Assembly (NCBI RefSeq): GCF_023094165.1
Contig: NZ_JALMDK010000004.1
Span: 496,001 to 560,000, forward strand
Direction of reading: 5' to 3'
DNA: 64,000 nucleotides
Origin: Crossiella sp. S99.2
Lineage (GTDB): Bacteria > Actinomycetota > Actinomycetes > Mycobacteriales > Pseudonocardiaceae
In this document: positions 42,283 to 50,546 of the stretch, in pieces
How the letters are laid out: each line of letters opens with the position of its first letter
Position numbering within the stretch: position 1 is the stretch's first letter
The notes under the pieces: model-generated
Database searches by the model: none
Seen by the model: only the letters and a program-made list of their open reading frames with translations
What the model was told of the DNA's origin: nothing
Translations under genes and position numbers: made by a program

Positions 42283-43506
42283 TCATGCCCGCGCGATGTC
42301 CAGCTCCTTCATGCGACTGGCCTTCCCGCCCTCCCGCATGGCCTGCAGCAGCCGGCCGATCAGCGGCCACTTCTGCCCGCGCATGAGCACCTTGCGCAGC
42401 CCGATCTGGAACCGGCTGGTCGGGGTGAAGAACGCCTGCTGGTCCAGCCCGTTCTGCTGGTAGTACTCGATGCTGGGCCGCAGTTTCGCCTCCCACTCGG
42501 TCAGCGCCCGGTCCAGGTCGCCGGGGTGGCGCTCCAGCATCGTGCCGAGCAGGTCCGCGCCGGCCAGCCCGGCCGAGACACCCATGCCCGCGTACAGCGT
42601 CACGCACCAGGCCGAGTCGCCGAGCAGCACCACCCGGCCGTCGTGCCAGCGATCCATCTTGACCTGCTCGACCGAGTCGAACAGCAGCTCGTCCGCCTCC
42701 TCCATGGCCCGCAGCGCCTCGCCGAGGGCCCGCCCGGTCGGCTTGTCGCCGAAGACCGTGCGCACCCGCTGGACGGGCGGTTCGGTGAACTCGGCGTCCA
42801 CGTCCTCGGTGCGATAGGACAGCAGCACGGTGGGCGGGTGGTCGGCGAAGGGGAAGATCCACATTGACCGGCCGGGTTCGAGCAGGGTGACGCCGTCCTC
42901 CTGGGCCACGTCGGTGAGCCGGTCGGGCAGCGAGAAGGCGGCGATCATGAAGTTGAGCCGTTTCAGGTACCGCTCGTGCGGCCCGAAGACCAGCGAGCGC
43001 ACCGTGGACCGCAGCCCGTCCGCGCCGACGACCAGGTCGAACCGCTCGGTGCTGGTGTGCCCGTGCACGGTGTTCCGCAACGTCACGTCCACGCCGTCGG
43101 CGTCCTGGGCGATGGCGGTGGGCACGGTCGAGTAGCGGATCTCCACGTCCCCGGGCAGCGCGGCGAAGGCGGCCCGTTCGACGTCGCCGCGCAGCATCAG
43201 CCTGGGCAGCCCTGGCAGGTCCTTGAAGCCCAGCCCGCGCCGCCGGTTGCCCGCGCGGTCGATGTCGAAGTTGACCCCGTCGGAGGCGGTCCGGTCGGCC
43301 ATCCCGTCCAGGATGCCCAGCCGTTGCGCCGCCGCCCTACCGGTGCCGAACAGGCCGACGAAGTACCCGCCGGAGCGCCTGGCCGGGGCTTTCTCGATCA
43401 GCACCGGTTCCCAGCCCGCCCGCCGCAACCGCAGTGCCGTGGCAATTCCGCTGATGCCCAGTCCGACCACCAGAGCGCGGCGGTCGCGGGTGTTCGTGGT
43501 GTCCAT
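42283..43506 (-). CDS. FAD-dependent monooxygenase (PHBH-like fold)
   Basis: The gene encodes 407 residues. The start at ATG 43506 has a weak ribosome site. The FAD-binding N-terminus reads ALVVGLGISGIATALRLRRAG followed by VLIEKAP, with the DG motif FDLVVGADGLRSTVR near residue 160 and the GD motif VVLLGDSAWC near 290. It belongs to the aromatic hydroxylase/tetracycline-type monooxygenases, acting on phenols or polycyclic substrates with NAD(P)H and O2. It leads the operon with TetR and the epoxide-hydrolase-like enzyme. Confidence 0.85.
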   Translation of the reverse strand: MDTTNTRDRRALVVGLGISGIATALRLRRAGWEPVLIEKAPARRSGGYFVGLFGTGRAAAQRLGILDGMADRTASDGVNFDIDRAGNRRRGLGFKDLPGLPRLMLRGDVERAAFAALPGDVEIRYSTVPTAIAQDADGVDVTLRNTVHGHTSTERFDLVVGADGLRSTVRSLVFGPHERYLKRLNFMIAAFSLPDRLTDVAQEDGVTLLEPGRSMWIFPFADHPPTVLLSYRTEDVDAEFTEPPVQRVRTVFGDKPTGRALGEALRAMEEADELLFDSVEQVKMDRWHDGRVVLLGDSAWCVTLYAGMGVSAGLAGADLLGTMLERHPGDLDRALTEWEAKLRPSIEYYQQNGLDQQAFFTPTSRFQIGLRKVLMRGQKWPLIGRLLQAMREGGKASRMKELDIARA

Positions 43507-43523
43507 GAACCCAGGTTAGACCC

Positions 43524-43552
43524 AACTGACCAGATTCGTCATTTGGTCAGTT
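43524..43552. promoter_or_regulatory. TetR-type operator overlapping the monooxygenase promoter
   Basis: AACTGACCA at 43524-43532 and TGGTCAGTT at 43544-43552 form a perfect 9-bp inverted repeat with 11 nt between, 18-46 nt before the monooxygenase ATG. On the minus strand ATGACG with CTAACC 17 nt on could be the -35/-10 it covers. Size and spacing fit a TetR dimer site. Confidence 0.65.
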
Positions 43553-43594
43553 CGTGGCCTGCGTCACCTCCGGAAGGGTGGGTGAACAGGAAGA

Positions 43595-45007
43595 TCAGGC
43601 CCGCGCGGCGCGGGCGCGGCGGCCGGTCAGCAGGGTGACCGCGAAGCCCAGGACCAGGGCGAGCAGCACGCCGAGGTTGGCGCCGGACCAGTTCGCCGCC
43701 AGCCCCAGCGGCCCCAGCAGGTACCCCTGCCAGCCCAGCCAGCCGGCCGCCGAGTTGGTCACCAGCCCCCAGCCCAGCCCGGTGGCCAGCACGATCAACG
43801 CGACCGGTCCCCACCGGATGTCGCCGTACCGCCCGGCCGGGTCGGACAGGTCCGCCTCGACGTACTCCCGCCGCCGGGCCAGATCGGCGAGCATGATCCC
43901 GCACCAGGCCGCCACCGGCACGCCCAGCGTGGTCAGGAAACCCTGGAACTGGCCGAGGAACTCGCCGCCGAGGAACACCAGGTACACCGTGCCGAGCACC
44001 ATCAGCACGCCGTCGATGAGCGCGGCCACCGGGCGGGAGACCCGGACGCCGGCGGCGAGCAGGGCCAGGCCGGAGGAGTAGATGTCCAGTACCGCGCCGC
44101 CGACCAGGCCGAGCACCGCGACCAGGGCGAAGGGCACCAGGAACCAGACCGGGAGCAGGGTGGTCAGGGCGCCGATCGGGTCGGCGGCGATGGCGGTGTT
44201 GAGTTGCGGGGAGGAGCCGGCGAGCAGCAGGCCGGCCAGCAGCAGCACCACCGGGGCGAGGCTGGCGCCGAAGGTGGTCCAGCCGATCACCGCGCGGCTG
44301 GGGGTTTCCCTTGGCAGGTAACGGGAGTAGTCGGCGGCGGCGTTGACCCAGCCCAGGCCGAAACCGGTCATCAGGAACACCAGCGCGCCGACGAGCTGCT
44401 GGGCCGACCCGGCCGGGATGGCGGTCACCGCGTCCAGGTGGATGTGCCCGGCGACCAGGCCCAGGTACACCAGGGTGAGCAGGCCGGTGATCACGGTGAT
44501 CACGGTCTGCAGCCGCATGATGGTGGCGAAGCCGAGCACGCCCGCGCCGACCACCAGCACCGTGACCACCAGCAGCGCCAGCACCTTCGTGGTCGCGCCG
44601 CCACCCCAGCCCAGGCGCTCGAACACGGTCGCGGTGGCCAGCGTCGCCAGGGTGGCCAGCACGGTTTCCCAGCCGACGGTGAGCAGCCAGGAGATAGCCG
44701 AGGGCAGCCGGTTGCCGCGGACGCCGAAGGCCACGCGGCTCAACACCATCGTCGGCGCGGACCCGCGTTTGCCGGCCACCGCGATGAAGCCGCAGAGCAG
44801 GAAGGAGAACACGATGCCGATGACCGCGGCGAACACGGCCTGGCCGAAGGAGAGGCCGAAGCCGAGCACGAAGGAGCCGTAGCTGAGGCCCAGCACGGAG
44901 ACGTTCGCGCCGAACCAGGGCCAGAACAGTTGCCGGGGCCTGCCGTGCCGGTCGGCGTCACCGATCACGTTGATGCCGTGCGTTTCGACCTTGAGCGCTT
45001 CGTTCAT
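43595..45007 (-). CDS. NCS1-type purine/cytosine permease
   Basis: The gene encodes 470 residues. It is a 12-helix membrane transporter. The family features are FWPWFGANVSVLGLSYGSFV at the N-terminus (helix 1), TMVLSRVAFGVRGN and GWVNAAADYSRYLPRETP. It is an importer for nucleobases or related compounds. The start overlaps the kinase stop (ATGA). Together with the kinase and ADP-ribosylglycohydrolase it forms a salvage operon. Confidence 0.85.
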   Translation of the reverse strand: MNEALKVETHGINVIGDADRHGRPRQLFWPWFGANVSVLGLSYGSFVLGFGLSFGQAVFAAVIGIVFSFLLCGFIAVAGKRGSAPTMVLSRVAFGVRGNRLPSAISWLLTVGWETVLATLATLATATVFERLGWGGGATTKVLALLVVTVLVVGAGVLGFATIMRLQTVITVITGLLTLVYLGLVAGHIHLDAVTAIPAGSAQQLVGALVFLMTGFGLGWVNAAADYSRYLPRETPSRAVIGWTTFGASLAPVVLLLAGLLLAGSSPQLNTAIAADPIGALTTLLPVWFLVPFALVAVLGLVGGAVLDIYSSGLALLAAGVRVSRPVAALIDGVLMVLGTVYLVFLGGEFLGQFQGFLTTLGVPVAAWCGIMLADLARRREYVEADLSDPAGRYGDIRWGPVALIVLATGLGWGLVTNSAAGWLGWQGYLLGPLGLAANWSGANLGVLLALVLGFAVTLLTGRRARAARA

Positions 45008-45936
45008 GGCGGGAACCCCGTTCCGACAAGCTCTTCGATGTCCGCGCGCACCGGCGCGGTGGCCGGTCCGTGCCGGGTGACCGCGATCGCGGCCGCGGCG
45101 TTGGCGTACCGGGTCGCCTCCAGCATTCCGCTGCCGCGCAACAACTCCGCGAGCAGCGCGCCGCAGTGCGCGTCCCCGGCCCCGTTGGTGTCCACCGCGT
45201 CCACGTTGAACCCGGCGACCGTGGTGATCCGACCGTCCCGTTGCAGCAGGCAGCCCGCAGGCCCGTCGCGCACGATCACGGTGGCGAAGCTGGGCACCAG
45301 GGTGGCCAGCGCGGCCGCGGCGGCGCGGGTGGTGTTGGTACGGGAGAGCTGTTTGGCCTCACGGGCATTGCAGCTGAGAATGTCCACTCTGGACAGCACC
45401 GCGGTGAGGTCGGACCAGACGATCTGCTCGACCAGCGGGCCGGGGTCGAACAGCACGGTGGGGCCGGGCAGCCGGGCCAGCCAGCCGAGCAGCGCCTCCC
45501 GATTGGCCCGCTGCAGCAGGCTGTACCCGCTGATGTAGACCATGTCCGCGGCACTGGGGTGCACCCGGTCCAGCTGCCCCGGTTCCAGCCGGCCCTCGGC
45601 GCCGACGCCGGTGACGAAGGTCCGCTCGCCGGTCTCCTCGTCGACCAGGGCGACCACGATGCCGGTGTCCGCGCCGGGCGTGGGCGGGTTGGCCACGAGC
45701 ACGCCCTCGGCGGCCATCGCGGCCCTGGCCAGGTCGCCGAAGCTGCCGGTGCCGTGACTGCCCGCGTAGAGCACCTCGGCGCCGGAGCGGCAGGCCGCGG
45801 CCATCACGTTGAATCCGCCGCCTGGGGTCAGTTTCACCGCGGAGGCAAGCACATCACCGCCCAGGGGTGGCAGCCCGGACACACTCAGCACCAGGTCGAC
45901 CACGACCTGGCCGGTGTGCACGAGCTGCCCGCTCAC
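45004..45936 (-). CDS. PfkB-family (ribokinase-like) sugar or nucleoside kinase
   Basis: The gene encodes 310 residues from a GTG overlapping the preceding stop (GTGA). The family pattern is clear: a GGFNVMAAACRSGAEV segment near residue 40 (substrate-binding Asn) and the catalytic/anion-hole motif DTNGAGDAHCGALL near residue 250 with its Asp base. The order permease-kinase-glycohydrolase suggests that it phosphorylates a ribosyl or nucleoside compound. Confidence 0.85.
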   Translation of the reverse strand: MSGQLVHTGQVVVDLVLSVSGLPPLGGDVLASAVKLTPGGGFNVMAAACRSGAEVLYAGSHGTGSFGDLARAAMAAEGVLVANPPTPGADTGIVVALVDEETGERTFVTGVGAEGRLEPGQLDRVHPSAADMVYISGYSLLQRANREALLGWLARLPGPTVLFDPGPLVEQIVWSDLTAVLSRVDILSCNAREAKQLSRTNTTRAAAAALATLVPSFATVIVRDGPAGCLLQRDGRITTVAGFNVDAVDTNGAGDAHCGALLAELLRGSGMLEATRYANAAAAIAVTRHGPATAPVRADIEELVGTGFPP

Positions 45937-46940
45937 GCCCGGCCTCGGAGCGCGAGCAGCCCGGCCACCAGCGGATCCAGCGTGAGAGCGTTCACACGGA
46001 GCACCCTAGTGGTCAGATCCGTTGGCAGCGCGGCACTTCCGTGACAGGCGCCGAGCATCGCCCCGCAGATCGCGGCGATGGTGTCGGTGTCCCCGCCCAG
46101 GTTCGCGGCCAGCAGCAACGCGTCCAGTGGCCGCTCGCCGAGGGCCTCGGCCAGCGCGAAGGCGGCCACCACGGATTCCTGCGCCGCCACCGAGGTGCCG
46201 ATCACCTGCCCGATCGCGGGGCCCAGCCGCTCCGGCGGGATCCCGCGCACCCACTGCCGCGCCCACCGGATCCGCGGCCCGATCTCGGCGCCGGCCACCC
46301 AGCGCCCACGCCGGGCCCCCACCACGGCGGCTTGTTCGCCCAGGTCAAGGGCCTCGACCGGCCCGGCTCCGGCGATCCCGGCGGACACCGCGGTGGCGAC
46401 CGCGACCGCCGCGCCGAGTCCGAGGCTGGTGTTGTGGGTGACCCTGGCGGTCTCGGCGACCGCGTCGGCGAGCCGGTCAAGATCGTCCGGCGGGGTGGCG
46501 ATGCCGACCGGGGCGACCCGCATGGCCGCCCCGTTGGTGACCCCGTCCCGCCCGGTCTCCGCCGGTGACACCCCGGCCGCGAGCCGGGTCAGGGCCAGTT
46601 TTGTCGACGGGCCAAGCAGATCCGCCGAGCCGCGGCTGATCATCCCGGCCTCCCAGCCGAGCAGCGCCTGGCCGTACTCCCCGGGGTCCACCCGACCGTC
46701 GCCCTCGATCAGCAACCGGGCCAGCAGCAGTGCCTGTTCGGTGTCATCGGTGACCGTTCCGGCGGGCAGGCCGGGCGCGATCGGTTGGGCGGCAACGGCA
46801 TCGACCAGTCCGGTGATCTCGCCGTAGTGCGTGGCGACCTCCGCCGGGGACATCGCCTGGGTGGGCATGCCGAGCGCGTCACCGAGGGCGAGCCCCAGCA
46901 GGGCCCCGCGCGCCCGGCCGGCCCGTGAGTGCATGTGCAT
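45933..46940 (-). CDS. ADP-ribosylglycohydrolase family protein
   Basis: The gene encodes 335 residues from ATG 46940 (in a GTG-rich leader a longer start is possible). Magnesium-binding motifs of the family are visible: GTVTDDTEQALL (Thr64-Asp65-Asp66), HNTSLGLGAA, and the C-terminal LGGDTDTIAAICGAMLGA. It would cleave an N- or O-glycosidic ribosyl bond. It is the promoter-proximal gene of the three-gene operon. Confidence 0.85.
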   Translation of the reverse strand: MHMHSRAGRARGALLGLALGDALGMPTQAMSPAEVATHYGEITGLVDAVAAQPIAPGLPAGTVTDDTEQALLLARLLIEGDGRVDPGEYGQALLGWEAGMISRGSADLLGPSTKLALTRLAAGVSPAETGRDGVTNGAAMRVAPVGIATPPDDLDRLADAVAETARVTHNTSLGLGAAVAVATAVSAGIAGAGPVEALDLGEQAAVVGARRGRWVAGAEIGPRIRWARQWVRGIPPERLGPAIGQVIGTSVAAQESVVAAFALAEALGERPLDALLLAANLGGDTDTIAAICGAMLGACHGSAALPTDLTTRVLRVNALTLDPLVAGLLALRGRA

Positions 46941-46981
46941 ACCTGTACACCCGGCCACCGCCCCCGGCAATTCCCCGCTGG

Positions 46982-47222
46982 TCAGCGCTCGAACGCCACC
47001 AGCGGCACCGCGGCCGCGCCCGCGTCGTTGGGGTGCAGGTGGTCGCCGCTGTCCAGCTCCACCCGGTACGCCACGTCATGCTCGGGGTCGCGCACCGCCG
47101 CGTCGAAGTCGACCACCCCGGTGAACAGCGGGGACTCCCGGATCCACCGGTCGACCGCGCGCCGGATGCGATCGCCGTCGGCGGTGAAGAACTCGCGGTA
47201 GACGGTGCCCGCCAGTCCGGGC
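46982..47222 (-). pseudogene. 3' remnant of an SGNH/GDSL hydrolase gene
   Basis: Only the last ~80 codons of a lipase-like gene remain. The translation REFFTADGDRIRRAVDRWIR, then VVDFDAAVRDP and the catalytic block DSGDHLHPNDAG, matches the end of extracellular SGNH hydrolases, with the Asp-x-x-His pair. The upstream part that should hold the GDS nucleophile is missing. The reading beyond ~47222 has no homology and the opposite strand there belongs to another gene remnant. Confidence 0.7.
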
Positions 47223-47223
47223 A

Positions 47224-47392
47224 GCACAAGCAGGTGATCGGCACCCTGGTCGACGAGCTGCGCCGCGGGGATCTGATCATGGCCGGGATCGAGGCCCGGC
47301 ACGCGGCGGAGGTGGGCGAGGCGGCGTACGCGGCGTTCAAGCGGTGCCTGACCCGGATCGCCCGGCTGCACCGGAGCAGCGCGGAGGACTAG
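47224..47392 (+). pseudogene. 3' remnant of an unidentified gene
   Basis: The frame ending at TAG 47392 shows the very high GC3 of real genes from about 47224 (HKQVIGTLVDELRRGDLIMA, then EARHAAEVGEAAYAAFKRCL), but has no start and abuts the truncated hydrolase on the other strand. The pattern is helical and vaguely like the end of a GntR-type ligand-binding domain. It appears to be the tail of a gene whose front half is gone. Confidence 0.5.
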
Positions 47393-47415
47393 CGACGCAG
47401 GTCACATCCAGACCG

Positions 47416-47441
47416 GTCACACTCTGCCGGGCCGGGTCGTC
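47416..47441 (+). promoter_or_regulatory. ECF41-type promoter upstream of the AhpD-like gene
   Basis: GTCACA at 47416-47421, 16 nt, then CGTC at 47438-47441. This is nearly the consensus TGTCACA-N16-CGTC known for ECF41 sigma factors, whose usual targets include carboxymuconolactone decarboxylase genes such as the one that follows 40 nt downstream. No ECF41 gene is adjacent here. Confidence 0.65.
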
Positions 47442-47480
47442 ATAGCTGTGTAGGCAACGACAACGGCAGAGGAGTTCACC

Positions 47481-47954
47481 GTGAACGCCCGTTTGAACAT
47501 GTTCGCCAGCCCGATGGCCGCCAAGCTGATCAAGCACTTCAACTCGGCGGGCAAGGTGGTGTCGGACTCGACACTGCCCGCCGCGACCCAGGAGCTGGTG
47601 AAGATCCGGGCCAGCCAGATCAACGGCTGTGGGTTCTGCCTGGACATGCACACCAAGGAGGCCGCGCTCGCCGGCGAGACCGCGCAGCGGCTGCACATGA
47701 TCGCGGGCTGGCGCGAGGCCACCCTGTTCACCGAGGCCGAGCGCGCGGCGCTGGAGCTGACCGAGCAGGGCACCCGGATCGCGGACGCGGCGGGCGGGGT
47801 GCCGGATGAGGTGTGGGCCAACGCCGCCAAGCACTACGACGAGGAGCAGCTGATCGCGCTGATGTCGCTGATCGCGATCATCAACGCGTACAACCGGCTG
47901 AACGTGATCGTCCAGCAGCCCGCAGGCGACTACCAGCCCGGCCAGTTCGGCTGA
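47481..47954 (+). CDS. Carboxymuconolactone decarboxylase/AhpD-like protein
   Basis: The gene encodes 157 residues. GTG 47481 follows AGAGGAG. The redox motif CGFCLDMH (Cys50, Cys53, His57) within SQINGCGFCLDMHTKEA is the AhpD-type active site. The rest is helical. Such proteins are alkylhydroperoxidase-like reductases or thiol-dependent enzymes of uncertain substrate. The ECF41-like promoter upstream fits the known target class. The gene is followed by the repeat-rich spacer. Confidence 0.85.
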   Translation: MNARLNMFASPMAAKLIKHFNSAGKVVSDSTLPAATQELVKIRASQINGCGFCLDMHTKEAALAGETAQRLHMIAGWREATLFTEAERAALELTEQGTRIADAAGGVPDEVWANAAKHYDEEQLIALMSLIAIINAYNRLNVIVQQPAGDYQPGQFG

Positions 47955-47966
47955 CCCCCCGCCGCC

Positions 47967-48088
47967 GTGTTGGCCGTTGTCGTACGGCGAGTTGGCCGTT
48001 ACGGACGGCGTGTTGGCCGTTGTGGGCGGTGAGTTGGCCGAATGGCGTACCAGTTCGGCCAACACCGGGTACGAGAACGGCCAACACG
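47967..48088. repeat. Array of ~21-bp direct and inverted units between convergent genes
   Basis: Four direct units beginning G(T/A)GTTGGCCG start at 47967, 47989, 48010 and 48031 (period 21-22), and two further units in inverse orientation occupy about 48044-48088. Perfect pairs result: 48033-48042 with 48054-48063 (10 bp) and 48009-48021 with 48076-48088 (13 bp). It can fold into nested hairpins, so it may act as a terminator for the AhpD-like and the permease genes. A related unit is found at 53345. Confidence 0.75.
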
Positions 48089-48110
48089 CCGCGAGGTAGG
48101 GACCGGATTC

Positions 48111-50546
48111 CTAGTCGTTGGCGCGCATCGCGGTGACCGGGCTGACCCGCGCGGTCCGCACCGCCGGGATCAGCCCGGCCACCGCGGTGAGCCCGACCAG
48201 TGCCAGCACCGCGAGCGACAAAGCCAGTACCGGCAACACGAATGGCGCCGAGGTGCCCAGGCTCTGCACGCCCAGCCAGCCGTAGGGCACGCCGAGCAGC
48301 ACCCCCAGCAATCCGCCGAGCAGGCCCTGCACCACCGACTCGCCGAGGGTGGCCCCGGCCAGGGCGCCCCGGCCGAGTCCCAGTGCCCGCAACAGTCCCG
48401 CCTCCGGGCCACGCTCCACAACGGACAGTGCCGCGGTGGTGCCGACGCCGACGATCGCGATCAGCACGGTGAGTCCGATCAGGCACAGCGCGAGCAGGGT
48501 CAGCAGGTCCAGCAGCCCGGACTGGTCGGCGCGCCGGTCGGTCAGCGAGGACAGTTCGGCCTGCTGTCCCACCACATTCCTGGCCGCGGACTGGGCAGTC
48601 AACTGCTCGGCGTTGCCCGGACCGGCGGCGGCGAGCAGCGCCCCGCTCGGGGTCGGCGGCACGTTCAGCCGGTCCAGGTCGGCCCGGTCCAGCACCACGG
48701 CGGACACGGCGATCCGTTCACCCAGCACCACTCCTTGCACCATCAGCTCCCGGCCGCCGACCTGGATCAGGTCCCCGGCTCCCACCCGCAGTCTGCGGGC
48801 GAAGTTGTCGCTGAGGAACAACCCGCCGGGCTCCCAGCTGCCCTCGGACAGCCGGAGTCCGGCGAAGCCCGGGGTGGCCCGAATGTCCACATCGGACACC
48901 TGCACGCTCACCTGCTCCCGCACGCTCCGCACGTCCAGGCGCACCTCGCGGTAGGCCAGCACCTGGCGGAATTCGGGGCGGGCACGGAGTTTGTCCACCA
49001 GTCCGGCGGGCAGCGACTCACCCTCGGGCACGCTGACCAGGAGGTCGCTGGGGTAGCTGGCGGCGGATTCGGCGGCGGTGTACTCGCGCAGGGTGGTGCC
49101 GCCGACCAGGGCTCCGGTCAGCAGCGCCGAGCCCAGGGTGACCACGGCGGCCACCGCCGCCGCCCGTCTTGGCGCACCGCCGACGCCGCGCACGGCGAGC
49201 ACGGCGGTGGGGCCGAACAGCTTGGCCGGGCGTTCCAGCAGGCGCAGCAGCGGGCCGACGTAGAGCGGGCCGAGCGCGACCACCGCGCCCAGGGCCAGGG
49301 CCCCGCCGGCCACGGTGAGCAGCAGCAGGTCCGCGGTGCGGCCGCCGGGCCGGGCGGTTTCCAGCAGACCTTCCTGGATCATCAGGTACACCAGTCCGCC
49401 CGCACCGGCCGCGGCCAGCACGCCGATCGCGATCCGCAGCCGTCCGGTGCGCTTGCTCTCCGCGGGTTTGCTGGTGCGGCGCAAGGCTTCCAGCGGGGAG
49501 ACTCCGGCCGCGCCGAGTGCCGGGGCGAGCACCGCGCCGATCGTGACGAGCATGGCGCCGGCGGCGATCACCAGTAGCAGCAAGGGTGACAGGCTCGGCT
49601 GACTCACCGGGGCGACCAGCGGGGCCAGCCAGCCGAGGCCGTAGCCCAGGGCCGCGCCGAGTGCGCCGCAGACCAGGCCGGTGAGCGCGCCCTCGGCGAT
49701 CAGCGCCATGGCGAGCCTGGTCCGGGAGCCGCCGACCGCGCGCAGCAGGGCGAGCTGGCGGCCGCGGTGGGCGAAGACGATCCGGAACGCCGAGGTGGCC
49801 ACCATGACCCCGGCCAGCAGCGCGACCAGCACGAACGCGGTGAGCGCTGCGGTGAGCTGGTCGACCGAGTCCTGGGCCCGGCCGAGTTCGGCGGCGCGGG
49901 CCTGGGCCGCGGGCACGGCGGTTTCGGCGCTGGTGCGCAGAGATTCGACGATCCGGGTCTGATCGCCGGTCAGCTCGACCCGGGCGAGGGGGGCGCCGGT
50001 CAGGGTGAGCACCTGGCGATCCGGGGCGTAGGCGGCGATGCCGTCCGCGGGTGGGCCGGAGACCAGGCCGGTCACCTTGAGCCGCACGGGTTTCGCGCCG
50101 ATCCTGGCCTCGATCGTGCCGCCGGTGGTGACGCCGAGCCGGTGCGCTGCCCGCTCGGACAGCGCGATCTCCCCGGCCGCGGCCGGGTAGGCGCCGGTGG
50201 TCAGGCGGACCCGGCTGAGCGGTCCGGCGCCAGGGTCGGCGTGCAGCTGGACGGTGTTGTCCCCCACCAGGATCCGGCCGTGGGCGCGGCCGACCGCGCT
50301 GGTCGCGCCCGGGGTGCGGGCGAGCCGGTCCAGGGCGGTGACGCCGTCGCCCGCCGGGCTGGCGACCACGGCGTCCGCGCTGGCCGGGATGGCGGTGAGG
50401 TTCTCGATCGCGGTGCGCAGCGCGATGTCCCTGGCCATGATCGCGCCGGTGGCGAACAGCGCGGCGACGGCGATGGCCAGGCCGGTCAGCAGCAGGCGCA
50501 GCGGGGAGCGCAGCACGCCGCGCAGGTAGGTGCGGGTGAAGTTCAC
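48111..50546 (-). CDS. FtsX-domain ABC transporter permease
   Basis: The gene encodes 811 residues, starting at a GTG in GTGA overlap with the ATPase gene. An N-terminal helix (LLLTGLAIAVAALFATGAIM) precedes a MacB-like extracellular domain, then three helices of the first FtsX domain (residues ~230-360), helices at ~400-450, a second extracellular domain and a C-terminal FtsX domain with GLTVLIAIVGVGTTAALSVV and IPAVRTARVSPVTAMRAND. The ATPase adjacent and the two-component system beyond suggest an envelope-stress or peptide exporter. Confidence 0.9.
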   Translation of the reverse strand: MNFTRTYLRGVLRSPLRLLLTGLAIAVAALFATGAIMARDIALRTAIENLTAIPASADAVVASPAGDGVTALDRLARTPGATSAVGRAHGRILVGDNTVQLHADPGAGPLSRVRLTTGAYPAAAGEIALSERAAHRLGVTTGGTIEARIGAKPVRLKVTGLVSGPPADGIAAYAPDRQVLTLTGAPLARVELTGDQTRIVESLRTSAETAVPAAQARAAELGRAQDSVDQLTAALTAFVLVALLAGVMVATSAFRIVFAHRGRQLALLRAVGGSRTRLAMALIAEGALTGLVCGALGAALGYGLGWLAPLVAPVSQPSLSPLLLLVIAAGAMLVTIGAVLAPALGAAGVSPLEALRRTSKPAESKRTGRLRIAIGVLAAAGAGGLVYLMIQEGLLETARPGGRTADLLLLTVAGGALALGAVVALGPLYVGPLLRLLERPAKLFGPTAVLAVRGVGGAPRRAAAVAAVVTLGSALLTGALVGGTTLREYTAAESAASYPSDLLVSVPEGESLPAGLVDKLRARPEFRQVLAYREVRLDVRSVREQVSVQVSDVDIRATPGFAGLRLSEGSWEPGGLFLSDNFARRLRVGAGDLIQVGGRELMVQGVVLGERIAVSAVVLDRADLDRLNVPPTPSGALLAAAGPGNAEQLTAQSAARNVVGQQAELSSLTDRRADQSGLLDLLTLLALCLIGLTVLIAIVGVGTTAALSVVERGPEAGLLRALGLGRGALAGATLGESVVQGLLGGLLGVLLGVPYGWLGVQSLGTSAPFVLPVLALSLAVLALVGLTAVAGLIPAVRTARVSPVTAMRAND

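Noticed and set aside
41522..42862. Long N-terminal extension of the TetR gene
   Set aside because: Upstream part is a shadow of the monooxygenase gene; HTH begins 12 residues after ATG 42232.
46925..47392. Full-length 155-residue gene on the plus strand
   Set aside because: Only the last ~55 codons have coding character; the first part is antisense to the SGNH remnant.
47967..48088. CRISPR array
   Set aside because: Units are ~10-14 bp with 7-11 bp between and partly inverted; no cas genes; better explained as an intergenic repeat or terminator.
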